A DNA stretch of 64,000 bases from Chitinophaga flava (GTDB lineage: Bacteria; Bacteroidota; Bacteroidia; Chitinophagales; Chitinophagaceae). The notes under the pieces were generated by a model. That model saw only the letters and a program-made list of their open reading frames with translations. It was not told the origin of the DNA and did no database searches. The DNA lies in contig NZ_QFFJ01000001.1 of NCBI RefSeq assembly GCF_003308995.1, positions 3,658,001-3,722,000 of the forward strand, given 5' to 3'. The position numbers and the translations under genes are program-made. Below, in pieces: positions 40,601 through 50,288 of this stretch. Every line of letters starts with the position of its first letter. Position 1 is the first letter of the stretch.

Positions 40601-41992
40601 ATGAGATTTGCGCGATTAAATATATTCAGACATAATAAGGTCAGGATTGATGAAATTGACAACGAAAAGCGGGATAAAAATTTAGTTTTACAACTAAAGT
40701 CATCTGTCGTTTTTAAATTTTTGTCAGTTGGAATCAGCCTGCTATTGGTGCCTCTTCTTATAGGCAGGCTTGGAACAGAACAATATGGGGTATGGGCTAC
40801 CTTGTTATCTACTGCACAATGGATAACACTTATGGATATTGGCATTGGCAGTGGCCTGAGGAATAAACTTACCGAAGCCCTGGCAAAAGGAGATCTGACA
40901 GAAGCCAATGAATATGTTTCCACTGCCTACATTACGTTGCTTTTAATAGGTGCCGTACTGGCTGCATTGTTTGTACCATTTTTTTTTCTGGTTAACTGGA
41001 ATAGTGTTTTTAATACACATAGTATCAGCAGCCTTGATTTAAGTGGATGTGTGTTCGTTTTTTTTTATGGTATCCTGAGTTATCTGATACTCGCGATTAT
41101 CAACCAGATTATCAATGCTGTTCAACGGAATTCACTCACAACCATGATTCCGATTATTATTAACGTTCTTTTTATAACAAGTGTATATATCTACTCCCTC
41201 TTCCATCCACTGAACCTGCTGTTTGTTACCTGTGCCTATACTGCCAGTCAGCTTATAGCGATCGCTATAGTATCAAGTCTTTTTTTCAGGGAATATGATT
41301 ACCTGAAGCCACTCCGGAAGAACTTCAAAAAAGATAAGATAAGATCTATTATGGGACTTGGTCTGAAGTTTTTTATTATTCAGATCACAGTAGTAATTAT
41401 ATTTTCGACTGATAATTTCGTGATAACGCAACTGCTGGGGCCTAGCCACGTTACCACATATGGGGTCGTGCTGCTCGTATTTAATAATATGGCGGTGTTT
41501 GTTAATATGCTAATGGCCCCGCTTTGGTCTTCTTATACGGAAGCATATGCAAAGGGAGACCTGGGATGGATAAAAGGCAAAATCGTGTTTTTGAATAAAC
41601 TGATGATTCCCTATATTATTGGGGTTGGGGTGGTAGTACTACTGTTTAATACGATTGTCAATGTTTGGTTGGGAAAAGCTGTTGTAATCCCCGATTACCT
41701 TCCGGCTTTAATGGGTGTATATGCTGTTATTTCTGTCTGGAATAATATCTATGGATTCATGTTGGGAGGTATCAGCAAGGTTAGGCTGGGTATGATAACT
41801 ACAGTCTTTATCGGCTGTGTTAATATCCCTTTGTCAATTTTCTTTGCCAGGAATTTAAATCTGGGGCTGAATGGAATTATTCTGAGTAATATACTTTGTC
41901 TTAGTTTGAGCTCTGTTATTTCACCTATTCAGGCATATTATTTCATTTTTTCAACACGTAAAAGTGATAGATGGGAGAGAATACTAAGCTAA
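40601..41992 (+). CDS. Wzx-type polysaccharide flippase
   Basis: A 463-residue polytopic membrane protein of the MOP/MATE-like Wzx family, with about 12-14 hydrophobic helices beginning after residue 35. The LLLVPLLIGRLGTEQYGVWATLLS segment and the following MDIGIGSGLRNKLTEA loop are typical. It should flip the lipid-linked repeat unit to the periplasm. I chose the ATG at 40601 over a TTG nine bases earlier. A 145-base gap separates it from the Wzz-like gene, and A/T-rich codon use begins here. Confidence 0.9.
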   Translation: MRFARLNIFRHNKVRIDEIDNEKRDKNLVLQLKSSVVFKFLSVGISLLLVPLLIGRLGTEQYGVWATLLSTAQWITLMDIGIGSGLRNKLTEALAKGDLTEANEYVSTAYITLLLIGAVLAALFVPFFFLVNWNSVFNTHSISSLDLSGCVFVFFYGILSYLILAIINQIINAVQRNSLTTMIPIIINVLFITSVYIYSLFHPLNLLFVTCAYTASQLIAIAIVSSLFFREYDYLKPLRKNFKKDKIRSIMGLGLKFFIIQITVVIIFSTDNFVITQLLGPSHVTTYGVVLLVFNNMAVFVNMLMAPLWSSYTEAYAKGDLGWIKGKIVFLNKLMIPYIIGVGVVVLLFNTIVNVWLGKAVVIPDYLPALMGVYAVISVWNNIYGFMLGGISKVRLGMITTVFIGCVNIPLSIFFARNLNLGLNGIILSNILCLSLSSVISPIQAYYFIFSTRKSDRWERILS

Positions 41993-42008
41993 TTTATAAT
42001 TGATCAGT

Positions 42009-43115
42009 ATGAGAATTACTTTTGACTATCAGATATTTACATTTCAGCAATATGGCGGTATATCCAGATACTACTATGAGCTAATTGATGGAATCAGAAA
42101 GGGCGGAGAACATGAAGCTGCTGTAGCCCTCACTATTTCCAACAATGCTTATCTCAATCCGCATACATATCCTGGAATATATTCCCTGTTGCCTGAAAAG
42201 GAGTTTAAAGGAAAACACCGGCTGATCGAATGGGTGAATAGAAACAAAAGTCTGCGAGCGGCACGGAATGGGAAATATGATATTTTCCATCCAACATATT
42301 ACGATCCATATTTTATTGAAACCATTGGAAACAGGCCCTATGTAACAACGTTTCTGGATATGATTCATGAGAAATTTTCTCATGAATTTGCTGATCTTAA
42401 GCAGGACTCCCAGGTGGTCGCAAAAAAAAGGGAAATACTTGAAAAAGCGCGTGGAGTGATTGCAATATCCCAACAGACTAAAAATGATATTGTTGATCTG
42501 TTTAAGGTTAATCCGGATAAGATAAAAGTCATCTATCTTGGCAGCTCTTTAAATGCAAATGCAACAACAGATTTCCAGGGATTCGACTTCCCTTATCTGC
42601 TACACGTAGGGAACAGGAATGGCTACAAGAATTTCAGCAATCTGCTAAAGTCAGTAAAATCTGTTTTCTCGAAATACAGTGATATAAAACTTGTTTGTGC
42701 TGGCGGAGGAAATTTTAATAAGGAAGAGCTGGAAGTCTTTGCTGGAATGGGAGTACAGGACAGAATCGTTTATACCTCAATAGACAATGCAAAACTGGCA
42801 AAATTATACCGGAACGCGCTTGCCTTCATTTTTCCAAGTCTTTACGAAGGTTTTGGTATCCCCGTTGTGGAAGCGTTTTCCTGCGGTGCCCCCTGTATTT
42901 TGAGCACAGGAGGATCACTCCCTGAAGTAGGGGAAGACGCTGCCGTATATTTTAATCCACGGGACCCGGAATCTATTGCAGCTGCTATTGAGAACGTTCT
43001 CAGCGACGAATCACTCAGAAAGTCATTGATTAAAAAAGGCTATGAGCAAGAGAAAAAGTTTACCTGGGCAAAGACCGTGGAAGAGACCTTAGCCTATTAT
43101 AAAGAAATTATATGA
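42009..43115 (+). CDS. Glycosyltransferase family 4
   Basis: A 368-residue GT-B fold retaining glycosyltransferase. The N-terminal domain begins with MRITFDYQIFTFQQYGGISRYYYEL, whose glycine-rich loop binds the acceptor, and the C-terminal donor domain has the EX7E-type motif (SLYEGFGIPVVEAFSCGAP, near residues 278-296). It should add one sugar to the lipid-linked repeat unit at the cytoplasmic face. The stop overlaps the start of the next gene by four bases (ATGA). The start at 42009 was preferred over a TTG at 42000. Confidence 0.9.
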   Translation: MRITFDYQIFTFQQYGGISRYYYELIDGIRKGGEHEAAVALTISNNAYLNPHTYPGIYSLLPEKEFKGKHRLIEWVNRNKSLRAARNGKYDIFHPTYYDPYFIETIGNRPYVTTFLDMIHEKFSHEFADLKQDSQVVAKKREILEKARGVIAISQQTKNDIVDLFKVNPDKIKVIYLGSSLNANATTDFQGFDFPYLLHVGNRNGYKNFSNLLKSVKSVFSKYSDIKLVCAGGGNFNKEELEVFAGMGVQDRIVYTSIDNAKLAKLYRNALAFIFPSLYEGFGIPVVEAFSCGAPCILSTGGSLPEVGEDAAVYFNPRDPESIAAAIENVLSDESLRKSLIKKGYEQEKKFTWAKTVEETLAYYKEII

Positions 43116-44071
43116 AAACAGCTATAATCACAGGGATTACAGGTCAGGACGGGGCTTATCTTGCGCAGATTTTGATTAACAATGGTTACAATGTCATTGG
43201 TGTTACCAGAAGCAGCCATACAGCTAACCTTGATAAATTGGTTTACCTGGAGATCGATAAGCTGGTTACTGTTGTGGAATGTGATTTAATGGATATGTCT
43301 GGTGTAATAGGTTTGATTAAGACATATCAGCCAGACGAAATCTATAACCTTGCCGCCCAAAGTTCTGTTGGTCTTTCCTTTAGTCAGCCTATAGGAACCA
43401 TTCAGTTTAATACCATATCGGTTCTTAATCTGCTGGAGGCTATCCGGCTTTTAAAAAAGGACACCAGGTTTTATCAGGCATCGAGCAGTGAAATGTATGG
43501 GATGGTAAAACAGCTACCTGTAACAATAGGTACTCCTATGCATCCGCTCAGCCCCTATGCTATTTCCAAAGCATCGGCTTACTGGACGGTGGTTAACTAC
43601 CGGGAGTCTTACGGATTATTTGCCTGCAACGGGGTGTTGTTTAATCATGAATCATTTCTGCGGTCAGATAATTTCTTCATTAAGAAAGTGATCAGCGAAG
43701 CTGTAAAAAACCGGGATAATAAAGATTGGAAGCTGAAATTGGGCAACATCGATGTATGGCGGGATTTCGGGTATTCCCCTAAATATGTGGAAGCCATGTG
43801 GTTTATGCTGCAAAAGGATAAGCCGGTTGATTACATTATCTGTTCCGGTAAAAGCTACCACTTAAAGGATATTGTTCATTATGTACTGGATAAACTGGAT
43901 CTGGATAGAGATAGAATTGTGATCAGTAATGAACTATACAGGCCTACAGATATATTGGACATTTATGGTGATAATAGTGCTGCTATAGAAGATCTCGGAT
44001 GGGAATATAAGTTGAGTTTTTTCGAAGTACTCGATCTCCTGATAGCAGAAGAACTAAACAATGTAAATTAA
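43112..44071 (+). CDS. GDP-mannose dehydratase-like SDR protein (possibly RMD)
   Basis: A 319-residue extended short-chain dehydrogenase. It has the NADP motif GITGQDGAYL (8-17), the active-site SSSEMYG (about 125-131) and YAISK (YxxxK, about 148-152). It is a paralogue of the canonical gmd at 52847 but about 50 residues shorter, and the RRSS segment of Gmd that contacts cofactor and neighbouring subunits is replaced by RSSHTANLDK. This length and layout would suit a GDP-4-keto-6-deoxymannose reductase (RMD, giving GDP-rhamnose) or a Gmd variant. A role in making a second GDP-6-deoxyhexose is likely. Confidence 0.75.
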   Translation: MKTAIITGITGQDGAYLAQILINNGYNVIGVTRSSHTANLDKLVYLEIDKLVTVVECDLMDMSGVIGLIKTYQPDEIYNLAAQSSVGLSFSQPIGTIQFNTISVLNLLEAIRLLKKDTRFYQASSSEMYGMVKQLPVTIGTPMHPLSPYAISKASAYWTVVNYRESYGLFACNGVLFNHESFLRSDNFFIKKVISEAVKNRDNKDWKLKLGNIDVWRDFGYSPKYVEAMWFMLQKDKPVDYIICSGKSYHLKDIVHYVLDKLDLDRDRIVISNELYRPTDILDIYGDNSAAIEDLGWEYKLSFFEVLDLLIAEELNNVN

Positions 44072-44140
44072 TGGCCGTCAGATGTAGTGAGGACTGCAGA
44101 TGAATGGCCGTTTATATATACTAAAATAACAGTACGCTCA

Positions 44141-45451
44141 ATGAGTCGGATGCAAGAAAATACTATTACTGTTCAACCTACATTTTCTGTTATAACAGTT
44201 GTTTATAACGCTGTGACTTCATTGGAGAAAACGATTCAGAGTGTTATCGCACAAACCTGTAAAAGCATTGAATATATTGTTATTGATGGAGGCTCTACAG
44301 ATGGTTCTGTAGATGTAATCAAAAAATATCAGGATAACATTGACTATTGGATCTCTGAAAAGGATACAGGTATTTACGATGCCATGAATAAAGGCATAGA
44401 CAAATGCACCGGGAAGTTTACTGTTTTTCTCAACAGTGGGGACCACTTTCCCAGTGAAACATTATTCGAGGATATTCTCAACAATCATGCAAAAGCGCTG
44501 GATGAATACCCGTTAATATATGGACGTGCTAAAATTCTCAAAAAAGATGGTGCGCTCTTTGACCTGACCTTCCCGCATTCCCATGATGAGTTATGGCGTG
44601 GGCCCGCTTTCAGACATGGTGCCCTGCTCTGCAATACGGCTCTGCTTCAGAAGGAACGCTTCATACTATCTAAAGAATTGAGGATTGCGGCAGACTACGA
44701 ATTCATTTACAGATGTTATAAGAACGGATATCAGTTTTACCCCATCGATCAGGTGATCCTGGCTTTTCAGGAAGAAGGCGTTTCGGACAATCCTTATACG
44801 CACCTGAAAGACAGTATTTATATTCTGAAGAAACATAAAGACTGGAACCTGAAGGCAAGATTATTTTATGCTTACAAGTATACCAGAGTTGTATTGAGCC
44901 GGACTATTTTTAGAAAAATATTTCTGCTCTTCAAGATCTTTTTTCAGGATTATTTTGCCAATAATTGGATTAATAAAGTACCGTTTTATTTTATCCGGCA
45001 CCAGTACTATAAGCGGGTGTTGGGAATACATATGGGAAAGGGTACAAGTATCCATATGAATTGTTTTTTGTGTGGTACCAATATTACGATAGCCGAAAAC
45101 ACCACCATAAACAGGAAATGTTTTCTGGATGGAAGAGGACAGTTGTCTATCGGCAATAAAGTTTCCATTTCGCCGGAGGTACAGATCATCACAGGGGACC
45201 ATGATTATAATTCCCCGTCTTTTGCGTTTCGTTCTCAGGATGTACGGATAGATGATTATGTCTGGGTTGGTACCCGGGCTATGATTCTGCCAGGTGTACA
45301 TATTGGTGAGGGAGCGGTGGTATGTGCAGGAGCAGTAGTTACTAAAGATGTGGAAGCGTTTGCTGTGGTGGCTGGTATACCAGCAAAGAAAATAAAGGAA
45401 AGAAGCAGAAATCTGGATTACAACCCCAGTTGGTTTGCATATTTTGATTGA
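44141..45451 (+). CDS. Fusion: GT2 glycosyltransferase and hexapeptide acetyltransferase
   Basis: A 436-residue two-domain protein. Residues about 12-240 are a GT-A family 2 glycosyltransferase (FSVITVVYNA, DGGSTDGSVDVI, LNSGDHF as the DxD-like site). A basic, hydrophobic linker (about 245-305) may attach it to the membrane. Residues about 315-425 are a left-handed beta-helix acetyltransferase of the maltose/galactoside O-acetyltransferase type (ITGDHDYN with the catalytic His, DDYVWVGTRAMILPGVHIGEGAVV, AGIPAKKIKER). It would add a sugar and acetylate it or a neighbouring one. The ATG at 44141 was chosen; 44150 is also possible. Confidence 0.87.
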   Translation: MSRMQENTITVQPTFSVITVVYNAVTSLEKTIQSVIAQTCKSIEYIVIDGGSTDGSVDVIKKYQDNIDYWISEKDTGIYDAMNKGIDKCTGKFTVFLNSGDHFPSETLFEDILNNHAKALDEYPLIYGRAKILKKDGALFDLTFPHSHDELWRGPAFRHGALLCNTALLQKERFILSKELRIAADYEFIYRCYKNGYQFYPIDQVILAFQEEGVSDNPYTHLKDSIYILKKHKDWNLKARLFYAYKYTRVVLSRTIFRKIFLLFKIFFQDYFANNWINKVPFYFIRHQYYKRVLGIHMGKGTSIHMNCFLCGTNITIAENTTINRKCFLDGRGQLSIGNKVSISPEVQIITGDHDYNSPSFAFRSQDVRIDDYVWVGTRAMILPGVHIGEGAVVCAGAVVTKDVEAFAVVAGIPAKKIKERSRNLDYNPSWFAYFD

Positions 45452-45464
45452 TGATACGGATACA

Positions 45465-46646
45465 ATGAGTAGTGAAATATACATAGTAGACAAACTGGTG
45501 ATGGGACATAATCATGTTATGTTCAATGCTGCGTTTAGTACTATGATCAGCCATCTTTTCAGAGAAAGGAAAGTAGTGTTTATCGGAGAAGAGAAACATG
45601 TTAGCCTGGTGGAAAAAAGGAACGGGAATATTTCCAATATCCGTTATGAAGGATATCAGGAGCTTCCGCTTCCGGAAAAAAAACTGGCAAAGGTGCTTCC
45701 CTGGATCCGGAAAAAGCTGGGCGATATTCTCTTTATCAGAAAAGTATATAGTAGGGTTGCCAGCGAAAGTTCTGTTTTTTTTACATGTCTGAGCACAACC
45801 TCCCTGTATTATGCGAATTATAAGGCTAGGAGAGGAAACAAGGAAGTGTTTTTTGTGTTGCATGGAGAAGTGGAGTTCTTGTTTAAAAAAGAACTGAGGC
45901 TGGCGGATAAGATTAAAGGGAAACTATACCGGCGGCTGTTGAGTAAGCTGGGAAAAAGAACTAAGGTCATTGTACTCTCGGAAATTGTGAAAGAAGCGTT
46001 AGTGAAGGATAACCTGGTTCGTCCGGAGCAGATTGTTACAATTGAACATCCGTTGGTTGGACAAGTACCGGAGCGTCATCCATTAAATGTAGACAAACTT
46101 ATATTCGGACACCTGGGCGTGGCAATGAGCAAAAAGGGGTCTTCCTGTTTCTTCGAAATGGCAGCTCGTTTAAGCCAGGCTGCGGCATTAGGCCGGGCTG
46201 AATTTCATCTTGTAGGGAGAGTAGAAGATGGATTTATTGTGGAACAAAATACCCCGGTAAAGATCCTGTCAAAAAATAACAAGTCTATTGAAGAGCTGGA
46301 TTATGCCAACTTCATTAGAGACGTAGATTATGCAGTCTTTACTTTTGATTCAGATAACTATGTATTCAGGGTTAGCGGATCGTTGATGGACGCATTGTTT
46401 TATGGGAAACCGATTATAGCCTTTAAGCAACCGTATTTTCAATACCTGTTTGACAAAGGTGGAAATATTGGCTTCCTGTGTGAGGGTCCGGAAGAGATGA
46501 AAGTATTATTAGAGAGGTTAATCAATAAGGATGAGGAATTAATTGCTCAATATAAAGAACAGGCAAAAAATGTTCATCTGTTGCTCGAAAGGTTTTTAAT
46601 TAAAAATGTAGAAAATCAGTTACATAAACAATTGTCGGATAATTGA
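45465..46646 (+). CDS. Glycosyltransferase, GT-B type
   Basis: A 393-residue protein with weak resemblance to group 1 glycosyltransferases. A donor-side pattern is visible: LIFGHLGVAMSKKGS at about 216, a beta-strand FHLVGRV near 256 and SLMDALFYGKPIIAFKQPYF near 318-337, where the usual first acidic residue of EX7E is not obvious. The N-terminal half has a hydrophobic strand pattern (VVFIGEEKH, VFFVLHGEV). It begins 13 bases after the previous gene; the open frame extends back into that gene. The donor and acceptor sugars are unknown. Confidence 0.75.
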   Translation: MSSEIYIVDKLVMGHNHVMFNAAFSTMISHLFRERKVVFIGEEKHVSLVEKRNGNISNIRYEGYQELPLPEKKLAKVLPWIRKKLGDILFIRKVYSRVASESSVFFTCLSTTSLYYANYKARRGNKEVFFVLHGEVEFLFKKELRLADKIKGKLYRRLLSKLGKRTKVIVLSEIVKEALVKDNLVRPEQIVTIEHPLVGQVPERHPLNVDKLIFGHLGVAMSKKGSSCFFEMAARLSQAAALGRAEFHLVGRVEDGFIVEQNTPVKILSKNNKSIEELDYANFIRDVDYAVFTFDSDNYVFRVSGSLMDALFYGKPIIAFKQPYFQYLFDKGGNIGFLCEGPEEMKVLLERLINKDEELIAQYKEQAKNVHLLLERFLIKNVENQLHKQLSDN

Positions 46647-46653
46647 AGGGAAT

Positions 46654-47913
46654 ATGTCAATAGATACACTTGATACAAAACAACAACGTATCTTTTTCAG
46701 TATGGTAATATCCATGATATGGATGGCATCCCCTGTTTTGTCTGTTTTGGTTATATTGTATACTATTTTCAAACTTTCGCCAAGGGAGGTTAATCATGGA
46801 TACTTGTGTTTTCTGATTGCTCTTACATTTGGGATTATTGCTTATACAGCAGAGTATATGGATCGGGGAGGCGAGTCCACAGATATTACACGTTATACAG
46901 CACAGTTCAAAACCTATTCGGAAGTGCGATCGGTTGGGGAATTGTTTTTAACGGCAGTATTGATGGACGGCGGGATATATGTTGTTTTCCAGTTACTTAC
47001 TTTTTTCCTTTCAAAACTATTTCCGGCCAATCCACAGGTATTACCCTTTTTCTGGGTTACAATAAGCTATTTCTTTTTGTTACTTACCGTGCTGGAGCTG
47101 ACTCGTCGGGACTTGTACTTATACTCAAAGAAGATATTGCTGGTGTTGATCCTACTGCTCTTGTTCGGAACAACACTGTTTACAATGGAAGTGGAGTTGT
47201 TAAAACAAAGTAGTGCCACAGCCGTAGCTGCCTATGCTCTTGTACGAAAATTGAATCATAAGAAGGCTGGAGGCTGGTTCTTTGCATTGGCTTTTTTTTT
47301 ACATACCTCGGTTATACTTTTTCTGCCGATTTTTATTCTGTTTGACAAAAAGATTGTAAAAAGATATAGACTTCCTATTTTCCTGATTAGTCTTTTGCTT
47401 TCGTGTATTGATATCAACAGTTTATTAGCGATTTTGTTAGGTGGTGTATTCGCGGAGAAAGCAAATTTCTACGCCAGTATTGAAAACTGGCAGATTAATA
47501 AGATTAACTATACCTTGTTTATATTTTATGGGATACTGATAGCGTACAGTTACCTGGGAATGGTTAAGCGAACAAACGTGTTAAAAAGGGAAGACAGTTG
47601 CTTTAATATTTGTTTCCTGAGTTTTTGTTTGTTATTGATTCAGATGCATACGGTGCATAATTTTGTTCGTTTTTCTTACCTGTATTCTCCATTCTATGTT
47701 ATTGCCTTCTATTTATTATTAATCACCAGGAAACAAAGCAGGGAAAAGACTGTTGTTGTAACGCTGCTTTTTTCTTTTAGCCTCCTGGTAAATTCAGCCT
47801 ATTTACTGGCTACACTCAATTCGGCATATACAAATGCCTATATGAATAATTCCTTGCTGGAACTGGTTTCTGCTAATGTGTATTCATTTTTAAATCATCG
47901 GGTTGTTAACTAA
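46654..47913 (+). CDS. EpsG-type polysaccharide polymerase (Wzy-like)
   Basis: A 419-residue polytopic membrane protein with about 10-11 hydrophobic helices. The early segment YMDRGGESTDITRYTAQFKTYSEV, lying after the second helix, is typical of EpsG proteins, which polymerise repeat units in the periplasm. It lies eight bases after the preceding glycosyltransferase gene. It is the only polymerase candidate in the operon, so it should work with the Wzx-type flippase and the Wzz-like protein. Confidence 0.82.
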   Translation: MSIDTLDTKQQRIFFSMVISMIWMASPVLSVLVILYTIFKLSPREVNHGYLCFLIALTFGIIAYTAEYMDRGGESTDITRYTAQFKTYSEVRSVGELFLTAVLMDGGIYVVFQLLTFFLSKLFPANPQVLPFFWVTISYFFLLLTVLELTRRDLYLYSKKILLVLILLLLFGTTLFTMEVELLKQSSATAVAAYALVRKLNHKKAGGWFFALAFFLHTSVILFLPIFILFDKKIVKRYRLPIFLISLLLSCIDINSLLAILLGGVFAEKANFYASIENWQINKINYTLFIFYGILIAYSYLGMVKRTNVLKREDSCFNICFLSFCLLLIQMHTVHNFVRFSYLYSPFYVIAFYLLLITRKQSREKTVVVTLLFSFSLLVNSAYLLATLNSAYTNAYMNNSLLELVSANVYSFLNHRVVN

Positions 47914-47928
47914 ATTAATCAAAAAGAG

Positions 47929-48582
47929 ATGAGAAATATTGCTTTTGTAGATATATGCGGCACATTGTATGATTCCAATACAACAATGGATTTTTTGTCT
48001 CTGAAGAATCCTGCTTTTGCCCATTACAGAAGTAATTTTTTTGTAAGGGTGATGAACAAAATTTCTAGGATGATCTGGAAGCGTGATTTTGTCAGAAGCA
48101 GAGGTGTAGCTGGTTTGAAGGGGCAATCCAGAGATGGATTATACAAAGAGGCTGAAGGGTTTGTCAACGAATATTTAAAAGGAAGGGAACGGAACGAGGT
48201 GCATGAAATAGTAATGCAATTGAGAGAAAAGGGATATGAGATTGTATTGATATCAGCAACGCTTGATTTTATTGCTCATTCCATAGGAGCCGGCCTTAAA
48301 GCAGATAAAGTGTATGCGTCGGGTCTTGGGTACAATAACGGAATCTGTGATGGACTGATCAGAAATGATCTGCTTGGCAACAAACATCTGGTTGCTCGCT
48401 CTATATTATCAGGCAGTGATATCGTTCCTCAGGTAGTAGTGATTACAGATGATAAAACCGATCTTAAATTGGCACAGATGGCCAATGAAGTATATGTTAT
48501 CGCTCCGGTAACAGACAATGCTTATTGGAAAGGCCACCTGGGGGGAAAAATGACATTGATAGAAAAAAAGAAAACTTTATGA
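47929..48582 (+). CDS. HAD-superfamily phosphatase-like protein, altered motif I
   Basis: A 217-residue HAD-IB type protein (phosphoserine-phosphatase-like). Motif I reads VDICGTLYD: the nucleophile Asp8 is present, but the general acid/base Asp two residues on is replaced by Cys10. Motif II is LISAT (about 102-106), a lysine occurs in the GNKHLVARS region and motif IV is ITDDKTD (about 165-171). It could still be active, but with altered chemistry. It overlaps the next gene, a polytopic membrane protein, by four bases. Pairs of HAD and UbiA-like proteins are known, which hints at a lipid-phosphate substrate. Confidence 0.78.
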   Translation: MRNIAFVDICGTLYDSNTTMDFLSLKNPAFAHYRSNFFVRVMNKISRMIWKRDFVRSRGVAGLKGQSRDGLYKEAEGFVNEYLKGRERNEVHEIVMQLREKGYEIVLISATLDFIAHSIGAGLKADKVYASGLGYNNGICDGLIRNDLLGNKHLVARSILSGSDIVPQVVVITDDKTDLKLAQMANEVYVIAPVTDNAYWKGHLGGKMTLIEKKKTL

Positions 48583-49427
48583 TTCCGGCTTTTACATATC
48601 TGCCATTCGGATTCTTTTTGAAAACCAGACTAATCGGGAATTTTAAAAGAATATCCTGGTTGTTTATCTATTTTATTCCCGGTATATTTTTATACTATTA
48701 CGCTGTCGCATTGCCAGGGTTGAGTGCTCTGGGACTGCTTGTATTGGGCATTTTGCTGGTCAATTATGTTTATGACAATGGGTATCTTGAGAATGATGTG
48801 CTTACGATTAAAAAAGAGGCGAAGCCAACGTTGAGGTTATCTCCTGAGGCCATATCAAATATTCAGGCTAATCTGGGAAAAATTGTGACATTGCGACTGA
48901 TAATCTGCAGTCTGTTACTGGCAGCATATGCCGGTATTTCACCGGATGCTACCGCGTTTTGGACGATGTTGGCTATTCTGGCCTGTTTGCAGGTGCTTTA
49001 TCTGATTTACAATAGAATAAGAAACATTGGAAATCTTTTTTTGATTATTCCGTTGTCCTACATTCGGTTTTATGGCTTTATTCTTCCTTTTGTCCGTGGA
49101 AGTGAGCTTGGGCTCTTTATCATTTTCAGTCTGTTTTTATATCCTTTCCCTAAGTTTATTGAGTTCAGTACAATGCCACGGTATAAGAAAGTGTTTCCTT
49201 ATGCTGATAGTTTCAACATGGATACTTTCAGAGTGAAGTACTATTTCGTATATGCCTCGGTATCAGGAATAATCAGTTATGTTTACAAGGTGCCTTTTGG
49301 GTATCTTTTTTTTCTGGTTGGATTATTTTATTTTTTATTTAGATTGATTGGACTTTTGGCATTAAGGCGTACAATGGTTCTTAAAGACTTTCAAGATAAT
49401 TTTGGTAGAAGTAAGGCTAAAAAATAA
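48579..49427 (+). CDS. Polytopic membrane protein, possibly UbiA-like
   Basis: A 282-residue protein with about eight hydrophobic helices. The first cytoplasmic-type loop reads NYVYDNGYLENDVLTIKKE, which faintly recalls the aspartate-rich motif of UbiA prenyltransferases; a second loop has YADSFNMD. The upstream HAD gene overlaps by four bases, an arrangement seen for UbiA-type enzymes that load sugars or groups on polyprenyl phosphate. The assignment is weak: the motif spacing is not canonical, and it could equally be an unassigned membrane protein of the locus. Confidence 0.45.
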   Translation: MIPAFTYLPFGFFLKTRLIGNFKRISWLFIYFIPGIFLYYYAVALPGLSALGLLVLGILLVNYVYDNGYLENDVLTIKKEAKPTLRLSPEAISNIQANLGKIVTLRLIICSLLLAAYAGISPDATAFWTMLAILACLQVLYLIYNRIRNIGNLFLIIPLSYIRFYGFILPFVRGSELGLFIIFSLFLYPFPKFIEFSTMPRYKKVFPYADSFNMDTFRVKYYFVYASVSGIISYVYKVPFGYLFFLVGLFYFLFRLIGLLALRRTMVLKDFQDNFGRSKAKK

Positions 49428-49455
49428 TCGATAGTTTAAAGTAAAAGGAGAAGTA

Positions 49456-50283
49456 GTGATTAAGTTTTCTGTTTTGATGTCTGTCTATTTTAAGGAGAAT
49501 CCTGGTTTTCTTAGGGCCAGCCTGGAAAGTATATTCAATCAGAGCCATATGCCCGATGAAGTCGTCCTTGTAAAGGATGGACCGTTGACACCGGAACTGG
49601 ACGTAGTAATTGAAGAGTATAGGAAGAGATGGGTGGATGGCTTTCATATTGTTCCTTTGGAAAAAAATGTCGGACTTGGAAGAGCATTACAGATTGGTAT
49701 CATGCACTGTCAGTACGATTATATAGCCAGGATGGATTCTGATGATATTTGTTATCTGGACAGGTTTGAGAAACAGGTTTTATTTATAGCGCAAAACAGG
49801 AATATATCAGTATTGGGTACCGGTATAATGGAGTTCAATGAACAGCCGAATGATATGTCCTCTGTTAAAATATTACCTTCTTCAAATGCAGAGCTGGTGA
49901 AATATGCGGGAAAGCGGTGTCCGTTTAATCATTCTTCTGTAATGCTGAATAAGGCTGCTATCATAGCTGCCGGATCTTATCAGGAAATGCCTTTTCTGGA
50001 AGACTACTATTTATGGCTGAGGGTAATGAAGAAGGGGTATGAATTTGCGAATTTGCCGGAGCCCCTGTTGTATTTCAGGATTGGAAATGATGTAATAGGC
50101 AGAAGACAGGGATGGGGATATGCCAGAAACGAAATGAACCTTTTCTGGAGAGGATATAAAGAGCAGTTGATCTCAACAGGTAACTTTTTATATGCAACAT
50201 TTTTCAGACTGCCCTTAAGGTTACTACCCAAAAAGGCGTTGTCATTTATTTACCATAGACTATTGCGTCAACAAACAGCCTGA
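49456..50283 (+). CDS. Glycosyltransferase family 2 (AmsE-like)
   Basis: A 275-residue GT-A glycosyltransferase. The N-terminal strand FSVLMSVYFKENPGFLRASLESIFNQ, the VLVKDGPLT strand, and the acidic metal site ARMDSDDIC (about residues 92-100) are typical of the AmsE group. The acceptor region has FLEDYYLWLRVM (about 180-191). The start codon is GTG at 49456, following a purine-rich stretch; no ATG is available. It is probably cytoplasmic and peripheral, adding a sugar to the repeat unit. Confidence 0.88.
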   Translation: MIKFSVLMSVYFKENPGFLRASLESIFNQSHMPDEVVLVKDGPLTPELDVVIEEYRKRWVDGFHIVPLEKNVGLGRALQIGIMHCQYDYIARMDSDDICYLDRFEKQVLFIAQNRNISVLGTGIMEFNEQPNDMSSVKILPSSNAELVKYAGKRCPFNHSSVMLNKAAIIAAGSYQEMPFLEDYYLWLRVMKKGYEFANLPEPLLYFRIGNDVIGRRQGWGYARNEMNLFWRGYKEQLISTGNFLYATFFRLPLRLLPKKALSFIYHRLLRQQTA

Positions 50284-50288
50284 AATCA

